The notes: generated from the sequence alone by a model not told the origin. 63,824 bases of DNA from Gammaproteobacteria bacterium (GCA_021772985.1 JAJFKX010000051.1:1-63824), one strand, 5' to 3'; shown: positions 54,941 to 63,490, counted from the stretch's first letter. Made by a program: numbers and translations.

Positions 54941-54943
54941 GAT

Positions 54944-55348
54944 TTACCATGCTGCATTGATAATGCCCAATAAATCCAAACCCAGCAATGCACCCAATTG
55001 ACTAATGTCTTCATCACTAACTGATTGAGACATATCATCACCATTGTTTCGTCCAAAAAAACCGGGACCCACATAGAAGTTCCCTACAACTTTTTTGCCT
55101 TTATACAAATTCAAATACACTTGACCAATCGGAGTACCGTACCAGGGACCTGACCATCCACGTTCCTTCGAACTTATGAAAGCAATGACAGTTTTAATTT
55201 TTTCTATGTCATTTAATATGAGCAATTCTTGTTTTGGGTGGATTTGCTCGATTCGTATCTCGTCCACCATCTCTAGAACAGTCAAAGACTGTTTGCCTGC
55301 ACAACCGGCCAATAGCAATATAATTATCACAGAATAAATCTGCCTCAT
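54944..55348 (-). CDS. Small lipoprotein, paralog 2
   Basis: 134 residues from MRQIYSVIIILLLAGC with lipobox LAGC. The codons upstream of this ATG are the translated attC site (55357-55443), so the true start is here, eight bases after the attC end. The protein has PKQELLILNDIEK, WSGPWYGTPIGQVYLNLYKG and a C-terminal QLGALLGLDLLGI, nearly the same as paralog 1. Function unknown. This is the best example of an integron-type gene cassette in the window. Confidence 0.82.
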   Translation of the reverse strand: MRQIYSVIIILLLAGCAGKQSLTVLEMVDEIRIEQIHPKQELLILNDIEKIKTVIAFISSKERGWSGPWYGTPIGQVYLNLYKGKKVVGNFYVGPGFFGRNNGDDMSQSVSDEDISQLGALLGLDLLGIINAAW

Positions 55349-55356
55349 AGCTTTTC

Positions 55357-55443
55357 GCCTAACGCCGCAAATCACTGGCGGAAAAAAGCAGAGCGACGAA
55401 GGAGCGGCGCTGTTTTCCGTCCGAGTGCATTGCCTTGTTAGGC
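55357..55443 (-). repeat. Integron attC recombination site
   Basis: 87 bp. On the minus strand it starts GCCTAAC (R'') and ends GTTAGGC (R'), perfect core boxes. The inner arms pair: GCAATGCACTCGGACGG on one side and CCGCCAGTGATTTGCGGC on the other give matching L boxes. It begins 11 bases after the stop of the ZIP transporter and ends eight bases before the ATG of the next lipoprotein, exactly the position of an attC. No other complete attC was found by eye. Confidence 0.9.
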
Positions 55444-55454
55444 TTTTGTAAGTC

Positions 55455-56192
55455 TTAGCCAAAACTTGAAGCTATTAGAAATAACACAAAACCAATTAAA
55501 AAGCTCATCATTGAAAATGTGTCATCTTCATTTGCTTCATGCGCTTCTCCGACAAGGTCCTCTATACCAGCAAGCAAATAGAGACCTGCTACAAATACTA
55601 AGCCAGATAACTGGATAACTTCTGTTTGTCCTCGCAATACAAAAAATGCAAAGACTGCTGAGAGCATAATAGGTATTACAAACGAAGCAGACAATATGAA
55701 TCTTTTTGCTTTTGAAACTCCTTTATCTTTGAAATTTGCAATAGTTGCAAAACCCTCAGGGACATCTGCTATGGTTTGAGTCAAAGCTAGCAAAATACCT
55801 AATCGAACATCAATGACTGTGGCAGTACCAATAAGTAGTCCATCACCAATAAGGTCAGCCGCAACCGCAGCATAAACCATCCATGCACCAACACCCACCG
55901 ATTGACTATCTTTCTTTGATTCTTGCCATTTAGTTACAAGTGCCTTCATGGCAATGTAGAATATTCCACCGGCTAAAAATGCACCAGATATAACCCAGAC
56001 GGATACCTTATCTAAAACCTTGGGCATTACCTCTATAGCAACGACAGCAACAATAATACCTGCTGCTAAATGCAATGCGTAATTTATTACCCTCTTCGTT
56101 ACAGGTATGGCTTCAGCCAGTAAGCCACCAAAAAAATTTCCGAGCGCAGGTAAAAAAGCTAAAAAAATTACCAACAATAGTTGTTTGTCCAT
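55455..56192 (-). CDS. ZIP-family metal transporter
   Basis: 245 residues with about eight hydrophobic segments. Histidine and acidic metal-site motifs: HLAAGIIVAVVAIEVMP (TM2), AVAADLIGDGLLIG (TM4) and TQTIADVPEGFATIANFKDKG (TM5), the ZIP metal-binding pair of helices. The family moves divalent cations such as zinc into the cytosol. It has a downstream attC, so it is probably a gene cassette. Confidence 0.85.
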   Translation of the reverse strand: MDKQLLLVIFLAFLPALGNFFGGLLAEAIPVTKRVINYALHLAAGIIVAVVAIEVMPKVLDKVSVWVISGAFLAGGIFYIAMKALVTKWQESKKDSQSVGVGAWMVYAAVAADLIGDGLLIGTATVIDVRLGILLALTQTIADVPEGFATIANFKDKGVSKAKRFILSASFVIPIMLSAVFAFFVLRGQTEVIQLSGLVFVAGLYLLAGIEDLVGEAHEANEDDTFSMMSFLIGFVLFLIASSFG

Positions 56193-56280
56193 TATTTTAC
56201 ACCTTATATATTGAACCCATCATTTACTCGGCGACAATCCAGATACCCTTACTCTAACCGCTGCAAGCAGCTACAGGTTT

Positions 56281-56317
56281 GGCGTCCGGGCTATGAATCT
56301 AGACATAGATGGACGCC
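56281..56317 (-). terminator. Hairpin between RND operon and ZIP gene
   Basis: GGCGTCC (56281-56287) and GGACGCC (56311-56317) form a 7-bp stem, 35 bp beyond the stop of the RND permease on the minus strand. No T tract follows, so it is only a candidate end of the efflux operon. Confidence 0.35.
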
Positions 56318-56351
56318 TCCCCGCACACTTTTCGAACACTGTTTCCACGTA

Positions 56352-59300
56352 CTACTGGGTGTTGCTATTGGGTACAACTTTTCCGCTGCCATCCGCAGAG
56401 CTTGGCTTGAACCGGGTATGTGTCTGGTACTTCCCTGTTGCCAACAATACAGGAATTAAAATCAGCGTGATGGGAGTAGCAAACAACTCCCCAAACACCA
56501 AAGAAGCCGCAGCTGGCTTCAGGTACTGGGCCTGTTCGGAGTTTTCGCTCAATAACGGAAGTAAACCACATACCGTGGTTACTGTGGTCAAAAAAATCGC
56601 CCGTATGCGGCTTCTGCCCGCTTTCACCAAGGCGTCGCGAAGAGAATAACCACCTAGATACAGCTGATTAAACCGTGTTATCAATACTAAGGAGTCATTA
56701 ATGACTACACCAGTCATCGCCATCAGACCAAACATTGACAACAGGCTAAACGACAGCCCCATGAATGCGTGCCCCATAATCGCACCCGCAAAGCCAAAGG
56801 GAATCACTGACATAATAATCAACGGCTGCCAATAGGATTTTAATGGGATAGCAAGCAACACATAAACAAGCAACAGGGTTAATATCATAGCTGTTTTAAA
56901 TCCAGTCTGAACTTCAGTGATCTCGGAGAATTCACCTACAGCACTGACAGTTACACCCGGGTACTGGGCCAATAGCGTTGGCAGGGTCTCCTTTTGCAAA
57001 CGCTCCCAGTTGCTCTCAGGGGAACTGATGGAACGGTTTTGGCGCCAATAGATGCTCACCACTTCGTCGCGGTTGCGGCGGTAGATCACCTCCGCCGCGC
57101 GTGTGTATTCAAACTCGCTGATCTCGCCGAGGCTTACAAAATGTTTGTTTGCTACTTGTACGGGAGTAGTTTTCAGTTGCTCAATGGTTTTTCTTTTTTG
57201 CTCGGGAAACTGGAGCAACACTGTGGTTTCCTGATTGTCATCGAGCAGGCGGTACACTTCTATATCACCAAAGGCACCGCCGACCAAAGCGGCAAGCTCA
57301 CGTTGATCTATGCCAAGCTGCATGCCTCGTTCATTTAGTCGGATGTTCAGCTGGCGCTTACCACCTTGACTGTCGTCGTAGACATCGTTGACACCGGGCA
57401 GCCGCGCCAATTCTCCCTTAATTTCCCGCGCCACCCGGCGCGCCATGTCGCGGCGCGGCGCGGCTACAGCAATAGCAGTACCACCTGCCAGCTCTTCAGA
57501 GAACCGAAACTTCAAAGAGTAACTGCCCTCCACATAGCCCACTTGTTCACGCCAAACGCTGAGAAAGCGCGAGCTTGGTATGGTGGCCAAAGCCTCTGCG
57601 GTGATTTCTGCGGTTAACTCTATATAACCCTGGCCAATTACGGCAACGATAGTTTTGCTGACAGGATCTTCAGCCAGGGTATATTCATCACGCAGTTGCT
57701 TGTTGGTTGTCTGTAAGGCCTGCTCGATCTGTTTGCTGTTTCTTAAAGTAAGCGCTTTTGTGGCATCCTGATCCATGGTGACTTCCAAGGTAGCGTAACG
57801 ACCAGGAATTTCGGGAAAAAACACTGAACGTATATGGCCTTTCGTTAACAGACCATAGGCGAGCATCATAAAGCTACAAAAAAGCAGCAGTGTTATCAGC
57901 TTGTTGGTAAGCGCAGTCTTGAGCAGCGGCTGGTAAATCTTTTCAGAGAAATACTGCAATCCATTGTCACAATGAGTCCGTACACAACCAGCCCAACGAC
58001 TGAAAATATTACGCCTTGAGTTGTCGGACTGAGCCATCGCTAGATGCACGGGCAGAATGAACTTGCTCTCGACCAGTGAAAACAACAAAGCAAAAATTAC
58101 CACCGCGGAAAAACCAGCCAACACCTTGGCCAGCTCGTTTTCGATCCATAACATGGGGGAAAAGGCGGCAATAGTGGTAAGCACGCCAAACACGGTGGCA
58201 ACAGCCACTTCTTCCACACCCTTCCAGGCCGCCTGTTTTCGGTCGGCATGGGTTTGTCGTGCCTGATAAATGCTTTCCCCTACTACCACCGCATCGTCCA
58301 CCAACACACCCAGGACCAGAATCATACCGAAGAGCGTAATATCATTGATGCTGTAGTCAAAAACAGGCAAGCCCATTAGAGCTATGGCTCCAGCCAGGGA
58401 TACCGGGATACCCAACGCCACCCAAAACGCCAACCGCCATTCAAGAAATAAACCAAGAATAACGATAACAATCAGCAACCCTTGCCAGGCATTGTTGCCC
58501 AACAAGTTCAGCTGTTCGGAAATATACGGTGTCATATCCGCCACCACAGCCAACTTAATATCTTGGGGCAGCGTCGGAACAAGTGCCTGCTCAACTTCTT
58601 TAATGGCTTCACTTACCCTAAACAGGTTATCTTTCTGGCTGGTATTTACCATTAGAGCAACAGCCTGCTCGCCTTGATATCTCACCAGGCTATGGTTTTG
58701 TTGATAAGCGCTGCGCACCTCTGCCAAGTCGCTTAAACGCAACACTGCGTTGGCAGTGTTGATGATGGGAAGGTCTTGCAATGCTTTCACATTATCTGCA
58801 TAGCGACCGCCATTTAAGACAATGGCCCCGCGGGCGGTATCCAGCTCACCGCTTCGGTACTCAAGAGACCACTTTTGAATGCTCTGTGCCAAGGCTTCAA
58901 TTGTTAAGTCATACCGTTGCAGCGTGTCAGGGTAAGGCTCAATAATGATTTGTTTTTTACGCTGCCCCTGATGCTGGACTTTTGAAATCACCGGGTGTTT
59001 TTTGAGTGCTGTTTCGATACGGTTGGAAACGGTTTGTAACAAATCCGGATCCGCTCCTCCGAAGACCATCACAAAAGCAGCAAGGTTGCTGAATTCATCC
59101 CGGTAGATGCGGGGTTTTTCCGCCTTCTCCGGAAAGCCGATGATACCTTCGAGCTCGTTGCGAATATCCTGCATTAAACGCTCGAGTTCTATGCTGGTAT
59201 TTTTCTTCACCGTAACACGAGCAAAACCACGATGGGACTCGCTACGTACACTCTTAATGCCCGCAACACCACTGATGGCTTCTTCAATGCGCTGGGTAAT

Positions 59301-59489
59301 CCCTTCGTCTACTTGCTCAGGCGTACCGCCGGGGTATGCGACAGTGATGCTTAATTGATTAGGCGGTATGCTTGGAAAGCTTTCCACTCGCAGGTTATCG
59401 AAGGTGAGAAAACCGGCAACAACGATAAATGCCATTAGCAGATTCGCAGCGACCGGATTATCCAAAAACCAACGGGTTAACCATTTCAT
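56352..59489 (-). CDS. RND-family efflux permease
   Basis: 1045 residues, the usual length for an AcrB/MexB-like permease. N-terminal TM with VAANLLMAFIVVAGF; large periplasmic loops; TM4 with GMILVLGVLVDDAVVVGESI carrying the proton-relay Asp pair; TM10-12 with FGFAGAIMGHAFMGLSFSLLS and GVVINDSLVLITRFN. It expels hydrophobic compounds using the proton gradient. The start overlaps the adaptor stop as ATGA. It is the second gene of a TetR-controlled operon. No outer-membrane channel gene is in the operon. Confidence 0.95.
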   Translation of the reverse strand: MKWLTRWFLDNPVAANLLMAFIVVAGFLTFDNLRVESFPSIPPNQLSITVAYPGGTPEQVDEGITQRIEEAISGVAGIKSVRSESHRGFARVTVKKNTSIELERLMQDIRNELEGIIGFPEKAEKPRIYRDEFSNLAAFVMVFGGADPDLLQTVSNRIETALKKHPVISKVQHQGQRKKQIIIEPYPDTLQRYDLTIEALAQSIQKWSLEYRSGELDTARGAIVLNGGRYADNVKALQDLPIINTANAVLRLSDLAEVRSAYQQNHSLVRYQGEQAVALMVNTSQKDNLFRVSEAIKEVEQALVPTLPQDIKLAVVADMTPYISEQLNLLGNNAWQGLLIVIVILGLFLEWRLAFWVALGIPVSLAGAIALMGLPVFDYSINDITLFGMILVLGVLVDDAVVVGESIYQARQTHADRKQAAWKGVEEVAVATVFGVLTTIAAFSPMLWIENELAKVLAGFSAVVIFALLFSLVESKFILPVHLAMAQSDNSRRNIFSRWAGCVRTHCDNGLQYFSEKIYQPLLKTALTNKLITLLLFCSFMMLAYGLLTKGHIRSVFFPEIPGRYATLEVTMDQDATKALTLRNSKQIEQALQTTNKQLRDEYTLAEDPVSKTIVAVIGQGYIELTAEITAEALATIPSSRFLSVWREQVGYVEGSYSLKFRFSEELAGGTAIAVAAPRRDMARRVAREIKGELARLPGVNDVYDDSQGGKRQLNIRLNERGMQLGIDQRELAALVGGAFGDIEVYRLLDDNQETTVLLQFPEQKRKTIEQLKTTPVQVANKHFVSLGEISEFEYTRAAEVIYRRNRDEVVSIYWRQNRSISSPESNWERLQKETLPTLLAQYPGVTVSAVGEFSEITEVQTGFKTAMILTLLLVYVLLAIPLKSYWQPLIIMSVIPFGFAGAIMGHAFMGLSFSLLSMFGLMAMTGVVINDSLVLITRFNQLYLGGYSLRDALVKAGRSRIRAIFLTTVTTVCGLLPLLSENSEQAQYLKPAAASLVFGELFATPITLILIPVLLATGKYQTHTRFKPSSADGSGKVVPNSNTQ

Positions 59490-60616
59490 GACGTGCTCTC
59501 TTCAGCCGTCTGCATTACGGTAACCGCTTGCCCGGCCAGCATGGAGCTCAGGGGGTAGCGTACCAGCTGACGTGACTGCTCTGGCTGGCGCCGGTAACGA
59601 AACAGAATGTAGTCCGCTTGTTCGTCCAACAGATCGATACTTTCCAGCTGCAAAATACTTCCGTTCACGCTCCAGACTTTCCCTTCTTCGGTTAGTACAG
59701 ATGCGGGCGCACGCACCACATGTGGTTGGGGTGCGCCGCTAAAGCGAACTTCAACCTGTTGCTCGGGCAATAGTGGTGTATCTCCCTGATAAGGAAAAAG
59801 GACTTCTAATATCACACTGCGTTGGCGCGTATTGGAATCCATCACCGGACTCAAGTAACGCACTTGCGCGGCCCACTCGATACCAGCAGGGTCGAATACT
59901 TGTGCTGATTGATTTATGGCTAAAAGGCCTATCCGCTGCCAACTGGTCATGGAAAGTTCCACTTCAATTTCCAGTGATTCACTGGACGCTAATGTGAACA
60001 GTGGTTGGCCAGCGTTAATCCACTGCCCCGGCGATACCTGCTCGGCAATGATGACAGCTGGAAAAGGGGTGGTGATACGGGTATCGGCCAATTGCTGTTG
60101 CGCCGACGCCAACGCCGCCTGACTGGCTATTAATTGTGCCCGAGCCGCTTTTACATGGGGCTCGTAGCGACCATAGGGCGTTTTTGCAGTGCCCACGACT
60201 TCCACCACATGCTGTTCATTAGTCATTTCCGCAAGCCGGAGCTCCGCCTCAGCCACGCGTGCTCGCGCCGTTTCCAGCTCAGCGCGATACTGTGTGTCTT
60301 GCAACGTTACCAACACACTGCCCGCCTCCACCAGTCGGCCTGGATGAATATTGTCTTTTAACGACGCCACGTGGCCGGAAAACGTGGCGCTTAGGGACAC
60401 CGGCCATCGCGCCTGAGTAATTCCGTTCGCCTCAACATAGATCGGCATCGTCGTGGGTGATGGCTCCACTACACTCACCTGAATGCGCCCAACAGGAATG
60501 TCTATTGCGGTGGCAGGTGCCTGGCTGTCACTCATCAGCCATAACATGACCCCCAGAAATACTCCGACGGCCCCTGAATAGCCGATGTATCTCTTTGTTT
60601 TAAAAATGTTTTTCAC
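59486..60616 (-). CDS. RND periplasmic adaptor (membrane fusion protein)
   Basis: 376 residues from a GTG at 60616, chosen because GAGGATTA lies in place before it; an earlier ATG lies inside the operator and would be unlikely. N-terminal membrane anchor GAVGVFLGVMLWLM, lipoyl-like segments (FSGHVASLKDNIHPGRLVEAGSVL and ITTPFPAVIIAEQVSPGQWI), the coiled-coil helices AQLIASQAALASAQQQL, and barrel and C-terminal domains. First gene of the operon with the RND permease and divergent from the TetR gene. Confidence 0.9.
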   Translation of the reverse strand: MKNIFKTKRYIGYSGAVGVFLGVMLWLMSDSQAPATAIDIPVGRIQVSVVEPSPTTMPIYVEANGITQARWPVSLSATFSGHVASLKDNIHPGRLVEAGSVLVTLQDTQYRAELETARARVAEAELRLAEMTNEQHVVEVVGTAKTPYGRYEPHVKAARAQLIASQAALASAQQQLADTRITTPFPAVIIAEQVSPGQWINAGQPLFTLASSESLEIEVELSMTSWQRIGLLAINQSAQVFDPAGIEWAAQVRYLSPVMDSNTRQRSVILEVLFPYQGDTPLLPEQQVEVRFSGAPQPHVVRAPASVLTEEGKVWSVNGSILQLESIDLLDEQADYILFRYRRQPEQSRQLVRYPLSSMLAGQAVTVMQTAEESTS

Positions 60617-60645
60617 TTGAATAATCCTCACGGCCACAGCTAAAA

Positions 60646-60704
60646 ATATGAGACGCGCTTGTATCATATCTTTATTGCTGTTATGATGCAAGCCTGTCTC
60701 ATAT
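60646..60704. promoter_or_regulatory. Inverted pair of TetR operators
   Basis: A 23-bp site (ATATGAGAC-N2-GCTTG-N-ATCATA) at 60646-60668 recurs in the opposite orientation at 60682-60704, matching at 20 of 23 bases. The pair lies between the adaptor start (60616) and the TetR start (60745), so it can control both promoters. Each half contains the ATATGAGAC core. Confidence 0.75.
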
Positions 60705-60744
60705 CTTTGGGGTAACCCTCGAATCAACTGCCTGGAATACGACA

Positions 60745-61311
60745 ATGGAAAAGAACACCGATGCGCGCATTCGCCGCTCCCGCGCCGCTATCATCAAAGC
60801 CGGACTCGAGTTGTTGAACAAAAACAACGAAGCTTCCTTAACCGACATCGCAAATCATGCAGAGGTGGGCCGCGCCACGCTTTACCGTTTATTTGAAACC
60901 AAGGAAGAGTTGATCAAAGCCATTGCCTTCGATTGCCTAATCAGATTCGACAACGCCACTGTTCATATCGAATCTGAAAGTCACAGTGCAATCGAAGCGA
61001 TTCACCTGTTGTTCAAAGCCATTATGCCCCTGGCCGAAGAGCAGCAGTTTTTGCTCAACCTCAGCACCTTCACCTACAAAGACAAGGAATTGCAGGATAT
61101 TGTCAAGAAGCAGGAACTGGGCATGCGCTATCTGGTGGACCGTGCCAAACAGGAGGGCAGTATCGACGCTAGCGTGCCATCGGAATGGATTACCCATGTC
61201 ACCGATGCGCTCTTTTATCCCGCGTGGGTTTTACGAGAAGAGAAAAACTACAGCTATGAAACTCTGGTCGACCTGGCTTTTCGTACTTTTTGCAGTGGTT
61301 TTAAAGCTTGA
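60745..61311 (+). CDS. TetR-family repressor
   Basis: 188 residues. The N-terminal HTH reads IIKAGLELLNKNNEASLTDIANHAEVGRATLYRLFETKEELI, the canonical TetR recognition layout. The C-terminal ligand-binding half is helical (EAIHLLFKAIMPLAEEQQFLLNL, VTDALFYPAWVLRE). It is divergent from the RND operon and should repress it until a pump substrate binds. The operator pair is at 60646-60704. Confidence 0.92.
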   Translation: MEKNTDARIRRSRAAIIKAGLELLNKNNEASLTDIANHAEVGRATLYRLFETKEELIKAIAFDCLIRFDNATVHIESESHSAIEAIHLLFKAIMPLAEEQQFLLNLSTFTYKDKELQDIVKKQELGMRYLVDRAKQEGSIDASVPSEWITHVTDALFYPAWVLREEKNYSYETLVDLAFRTFCSGFKA

Positions 61312-61328
61312 TTATCGCGATCTAGGCC

Positions 61329-62210
61329 GTGTCGTTATTCGATATGACAGAAACATCACTTAATTGTGACTTACAACCCTTTTCACTATGGCGAGTTTTT
61401 CTTCGGTTTAAGTGGCGTACTTTATTTACCTTTTCCCTGGTATTAATCGAATCCATCGTGGATCTGCTGTATCCCTTGTTTATCGGCTGGGCCATTAATG
61501 GCCTGCTGGATGGTGACAGCGACGGTTTGTATTGGCTGCTTGGATTAGGCCTGACATCGATAATCATCGGCAGTGGCCGACGCTTCTACGATACACGTAT
61601 CTACTCGAGCATCTATCAGACCATTACACCCGAAATGGTGGCCCGAGAGCAAGCGCGCAACAGCGAGGTAAGCAAAGTTTCCGCCCGTGCAAGCTTATTG
61701 AACGAATTCGTAGAATTCCTGGAAAACCTTATGCCGGAAGTCATTAAAGCACTGGCTGGTTTGTTGGGGGTCCTCATAATTATCTCCAGCCTGAATTTCG
61801 AAGTGTTTCTGGCCTGCCTCGGCTTGCTGGTATTTATCGCTCTCATCTCCCTGCTCACAGGGCGTTTGAACTACCGGCTCAACGCCGGCTTTAATGAAGA
61901 GCTGGAGCAGCAGGTCGGGTTTATAGCACAGGGTGGCAACGAGCCCCTAACGGAGCATGTTAAGCGATTGATGAGCTGGAATATTAGGCTCAGCGATTTG
62001 GAAACAGTCACCTTTTTTATGATTTGGCTTGCCGTGGTAGCCTTGTTTGTTTTCGCCCCCTACAGTGCGGTCAATAGCGACGTGGTCAACTACGGCCTGG
62101 TATTTTCACTGTTAATGTATGTGTTCGACTACATCGAGAAAATCACCACCCTACCATTGTTTGTTCAGCAGCTAATTCGTCTAAAAGAAATTTCGGTGAG
62201 ATTGGGCTAA
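61329..62210 (+). CDS. ABC-transporter transmembrane domain protein lacking an ATPase
   Basis: 293 residues, 18 bp after the TetR gene. Six TM segments of the ABC exporter type: FTFSLVLIESIVDLLYPLFIGWAINGLL at TM1, the TM2 region GLTSIIIGSGRRFYDTRIYSSIYQTI, TM3/4 LAGLLGVLIIISSLNFEVFLACLGLLVFIALISLL, and TM5/6 FMIWLAVVALFVFAPY. There is no Walker A, signature or Walker B sequence, so it is a lone membrane domain, unlike the usual half-transporter. The start is GTG at 61329 or ATG at 61344. It may be a partner of an ATPase encoded elsewhere or have a different function. Confidence 0.75.
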   Translation: MSLFDMTETSLNCDLQPFSLWRVFLRFKWRTLFTFSLVLIESIVDLLYPLFIGWAINGLLDGDSDGLYWLLGLGLTSIIIGSGRRFYDTRIYSSIYQTITPEMVAREQARNSEVSKVSARASLLNEFVEFLENLMPEVIKALAGLLGVLIIISSLNFEVFLACLGLLVFIALISLLTGRLNYRLNAGFNEELEQQVGFIAQGGNEPLTEHVKRLMSWNIRLSDLETVTFFMIWLAVVALFVFAPYSAVNSDVVNYGLVFSLLMYVFDYIEKITTLPLFVQQLIRLKEISVRLG

Positions 62211-62410
62211 AACCGACGTTGTACCTATTTTAGAAATCTTTTTTGATCAAATTACCTATTCGGGCTTTCACTGAGGCCGCTTCTTCTCTCATAGTCATTT
62301 CAAAGAACTGCTCGGTTTCATCTTGACCCGTCTATAGGTTTAGGGTTTATGTTAGCTCTTCAGTTGCATATTAGCTGGCTAATTAAGTCATTTATACCTC
62401 GGAGACAGAT

Positions 62411-62836
62411 ATGAATCACGTTTTTTCTTCAGATGACCTAGGCTTTAAAGAACGTGTTGAGACATGTTCTATCTCTGTTTCTGATTTCGATCATCGCGCA
62501 CACCTGCGGTTAGCTTATATATATTTGGTAGATAACAGCATTGAAGTTTCAAATAATCTGGTAAGAGAAGCTCTTAATCGCCTGTTACGACACAACAATA
62601 TTGAACCAACAGCCAAATATCATGAAACACTGACGAAAGCCTGGTTGTTAGCTGTTAACCATTTTATGAACAATACGGAAGCCTGCCGTTCTGCAAGTGA
62701 CTTTATCGATAAAAACCCTGAAATGTTAGATAGTCAGATTATGATGACTCACTACACTCACGAAAGACTGTTTTCAGATAAAGCAAGAAAGACGTTTATC
62801 AAACCTGACCTTGAAGACATACCAACGTATGGGTAG
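62411..62836 (+). CDS. Unrecognised small helical protein
   Basis: 141 residues from an ATG after GGAGACAG. No family is assigned. The sequence is helical with a conserved-looking FDHRAHLRLAYIYLVDNS, TAKYHETLTKAWLLAVNHFM, and MLDSQIMMTHYTHERLFSDKARKTFIKPDLEDIPTYG, the last suggesting an ordered C-terminal tail. Plausible real gene by composition and ribosome site. No membrane segment or signal. Confidence 0.65.
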   Translation: MNHVFSSDDLGFKERVETCSISVSDFDHRAHLRLAYIYLVDNSIEVSNNLVREALNRLLRHNNIEPTAKYHETLTKAWLLAVNHFMNNTEACRSASDFIDKNPEMLDSQIMMTHYTHERLFSDKARKTFIKPDLEDIPTYG

Positions 62837-62900
62837 ATGCATAACCCTGCGTTAATAAGCTAAAAACGCATTGCCTTAAAACTTAAATTTACCATAACAA

Positions 62901-62959
62901 ATCCAGACAACCATTATTCATAGCCACAATCTTATAATAATTTCAGAACCTGCTGATGG
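62901..62959. repeat. Palindromic repeat family B, copy 5
   Basis: ATCCAGACAACCATTATTCA TAGCCACAATCTTATAATAA TTTCAGAACCTGCTGATGG; the right inverted end is missing. It lies just downstream of the nickel superoxide dismutase gene. Confidence 0.7.
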
Positions 62960-63037
62960 TTCAGTGGTTTAGTCTTGCATAAGATGACCTTACCTTTTAT
63001 CACAACAATGTCATGCCGATCTTCGTTTTAGATGAAA

Positions 63038-63490
63038 TTAGTGTTCATGTTCTGGATAATAAGGAAATAACTCCATAATGCTCGCTTCCAAGGCATCAAC
63101 ATACTTCATTTCCGCATTTTGTTTAACCTTCATGGCGGCTACTATAACTGTATGATGCTTCTTTAATCTCTCAACATAATCCTTTTGATTTAATTTAACT
63201 CGCTGAGTCAAGAAATAATCACTGATAGTAGAGATAACATTTTGAGCATGTTCTTCTTTATTCATCACCCAACGCACTATTTGGTTGCTGGATTGGGCAT
63301 CTGTTTTTCCTGATAACTCTGATATAAGCATTATCGCTTTTCTGGTTGTGGCCACATCTTCAAGCATGGATTTGACCCGTGCATGATCATCATAAATCCC
63401 GCATGGTATTTGGCAATGACTGTAGGCGACCGGTGAATAAGCTACGGCCGAAACCACAATCACGAAAAAAGTACTAATCAATTTATTCAT
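63038..63490 (-). CDS. sodN: Secreted nickel superoxide dismutase
   Basis: 150 residues from MNKLISTFFV, whose ribosome site AAAGGAA is visible. The Sec signal ends VAYS, and the next residues are HCQIPCGIYDD, the NiSOD nickel hook (H1-C2-x-x-P-C6-G-x-Y-D). Cleavage after Ser24 would make His the free N-terminus needed for nickel binding. After it ARVKSMLEDVATTRKAI and VRWVMNKEEHAQNVI fit the NiSOD helical bundle. It breaks down superoxide to O2 and H2O2, probably in the periplasm. It is flanked by family-B repeats on both sides. No SodX protease gene is in the window. Confidence 0.9.
   Translation of the reverse strand: MNKLISTFFVIVVSAVAYSPVAYSHCQIPCGIYDDHARVKSMLEDVATTRKAIMLISELSGKTDAQSSNQIVRWVMNKEEHAQNVISTISDYFLTQRVKLNQKDYVERLKKHHTVIVAAMKVKQNAEMKYVDALEASIMELFPYYPEHEH

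Noticed and set aside
37600-56200. Integron integrase gene
   Set aside because: No tyrosine-recombinase pattern (R...HxxR...Y) was recognised in any frame in the cassette-like block or elsewhere in the window; it may lie outside it.
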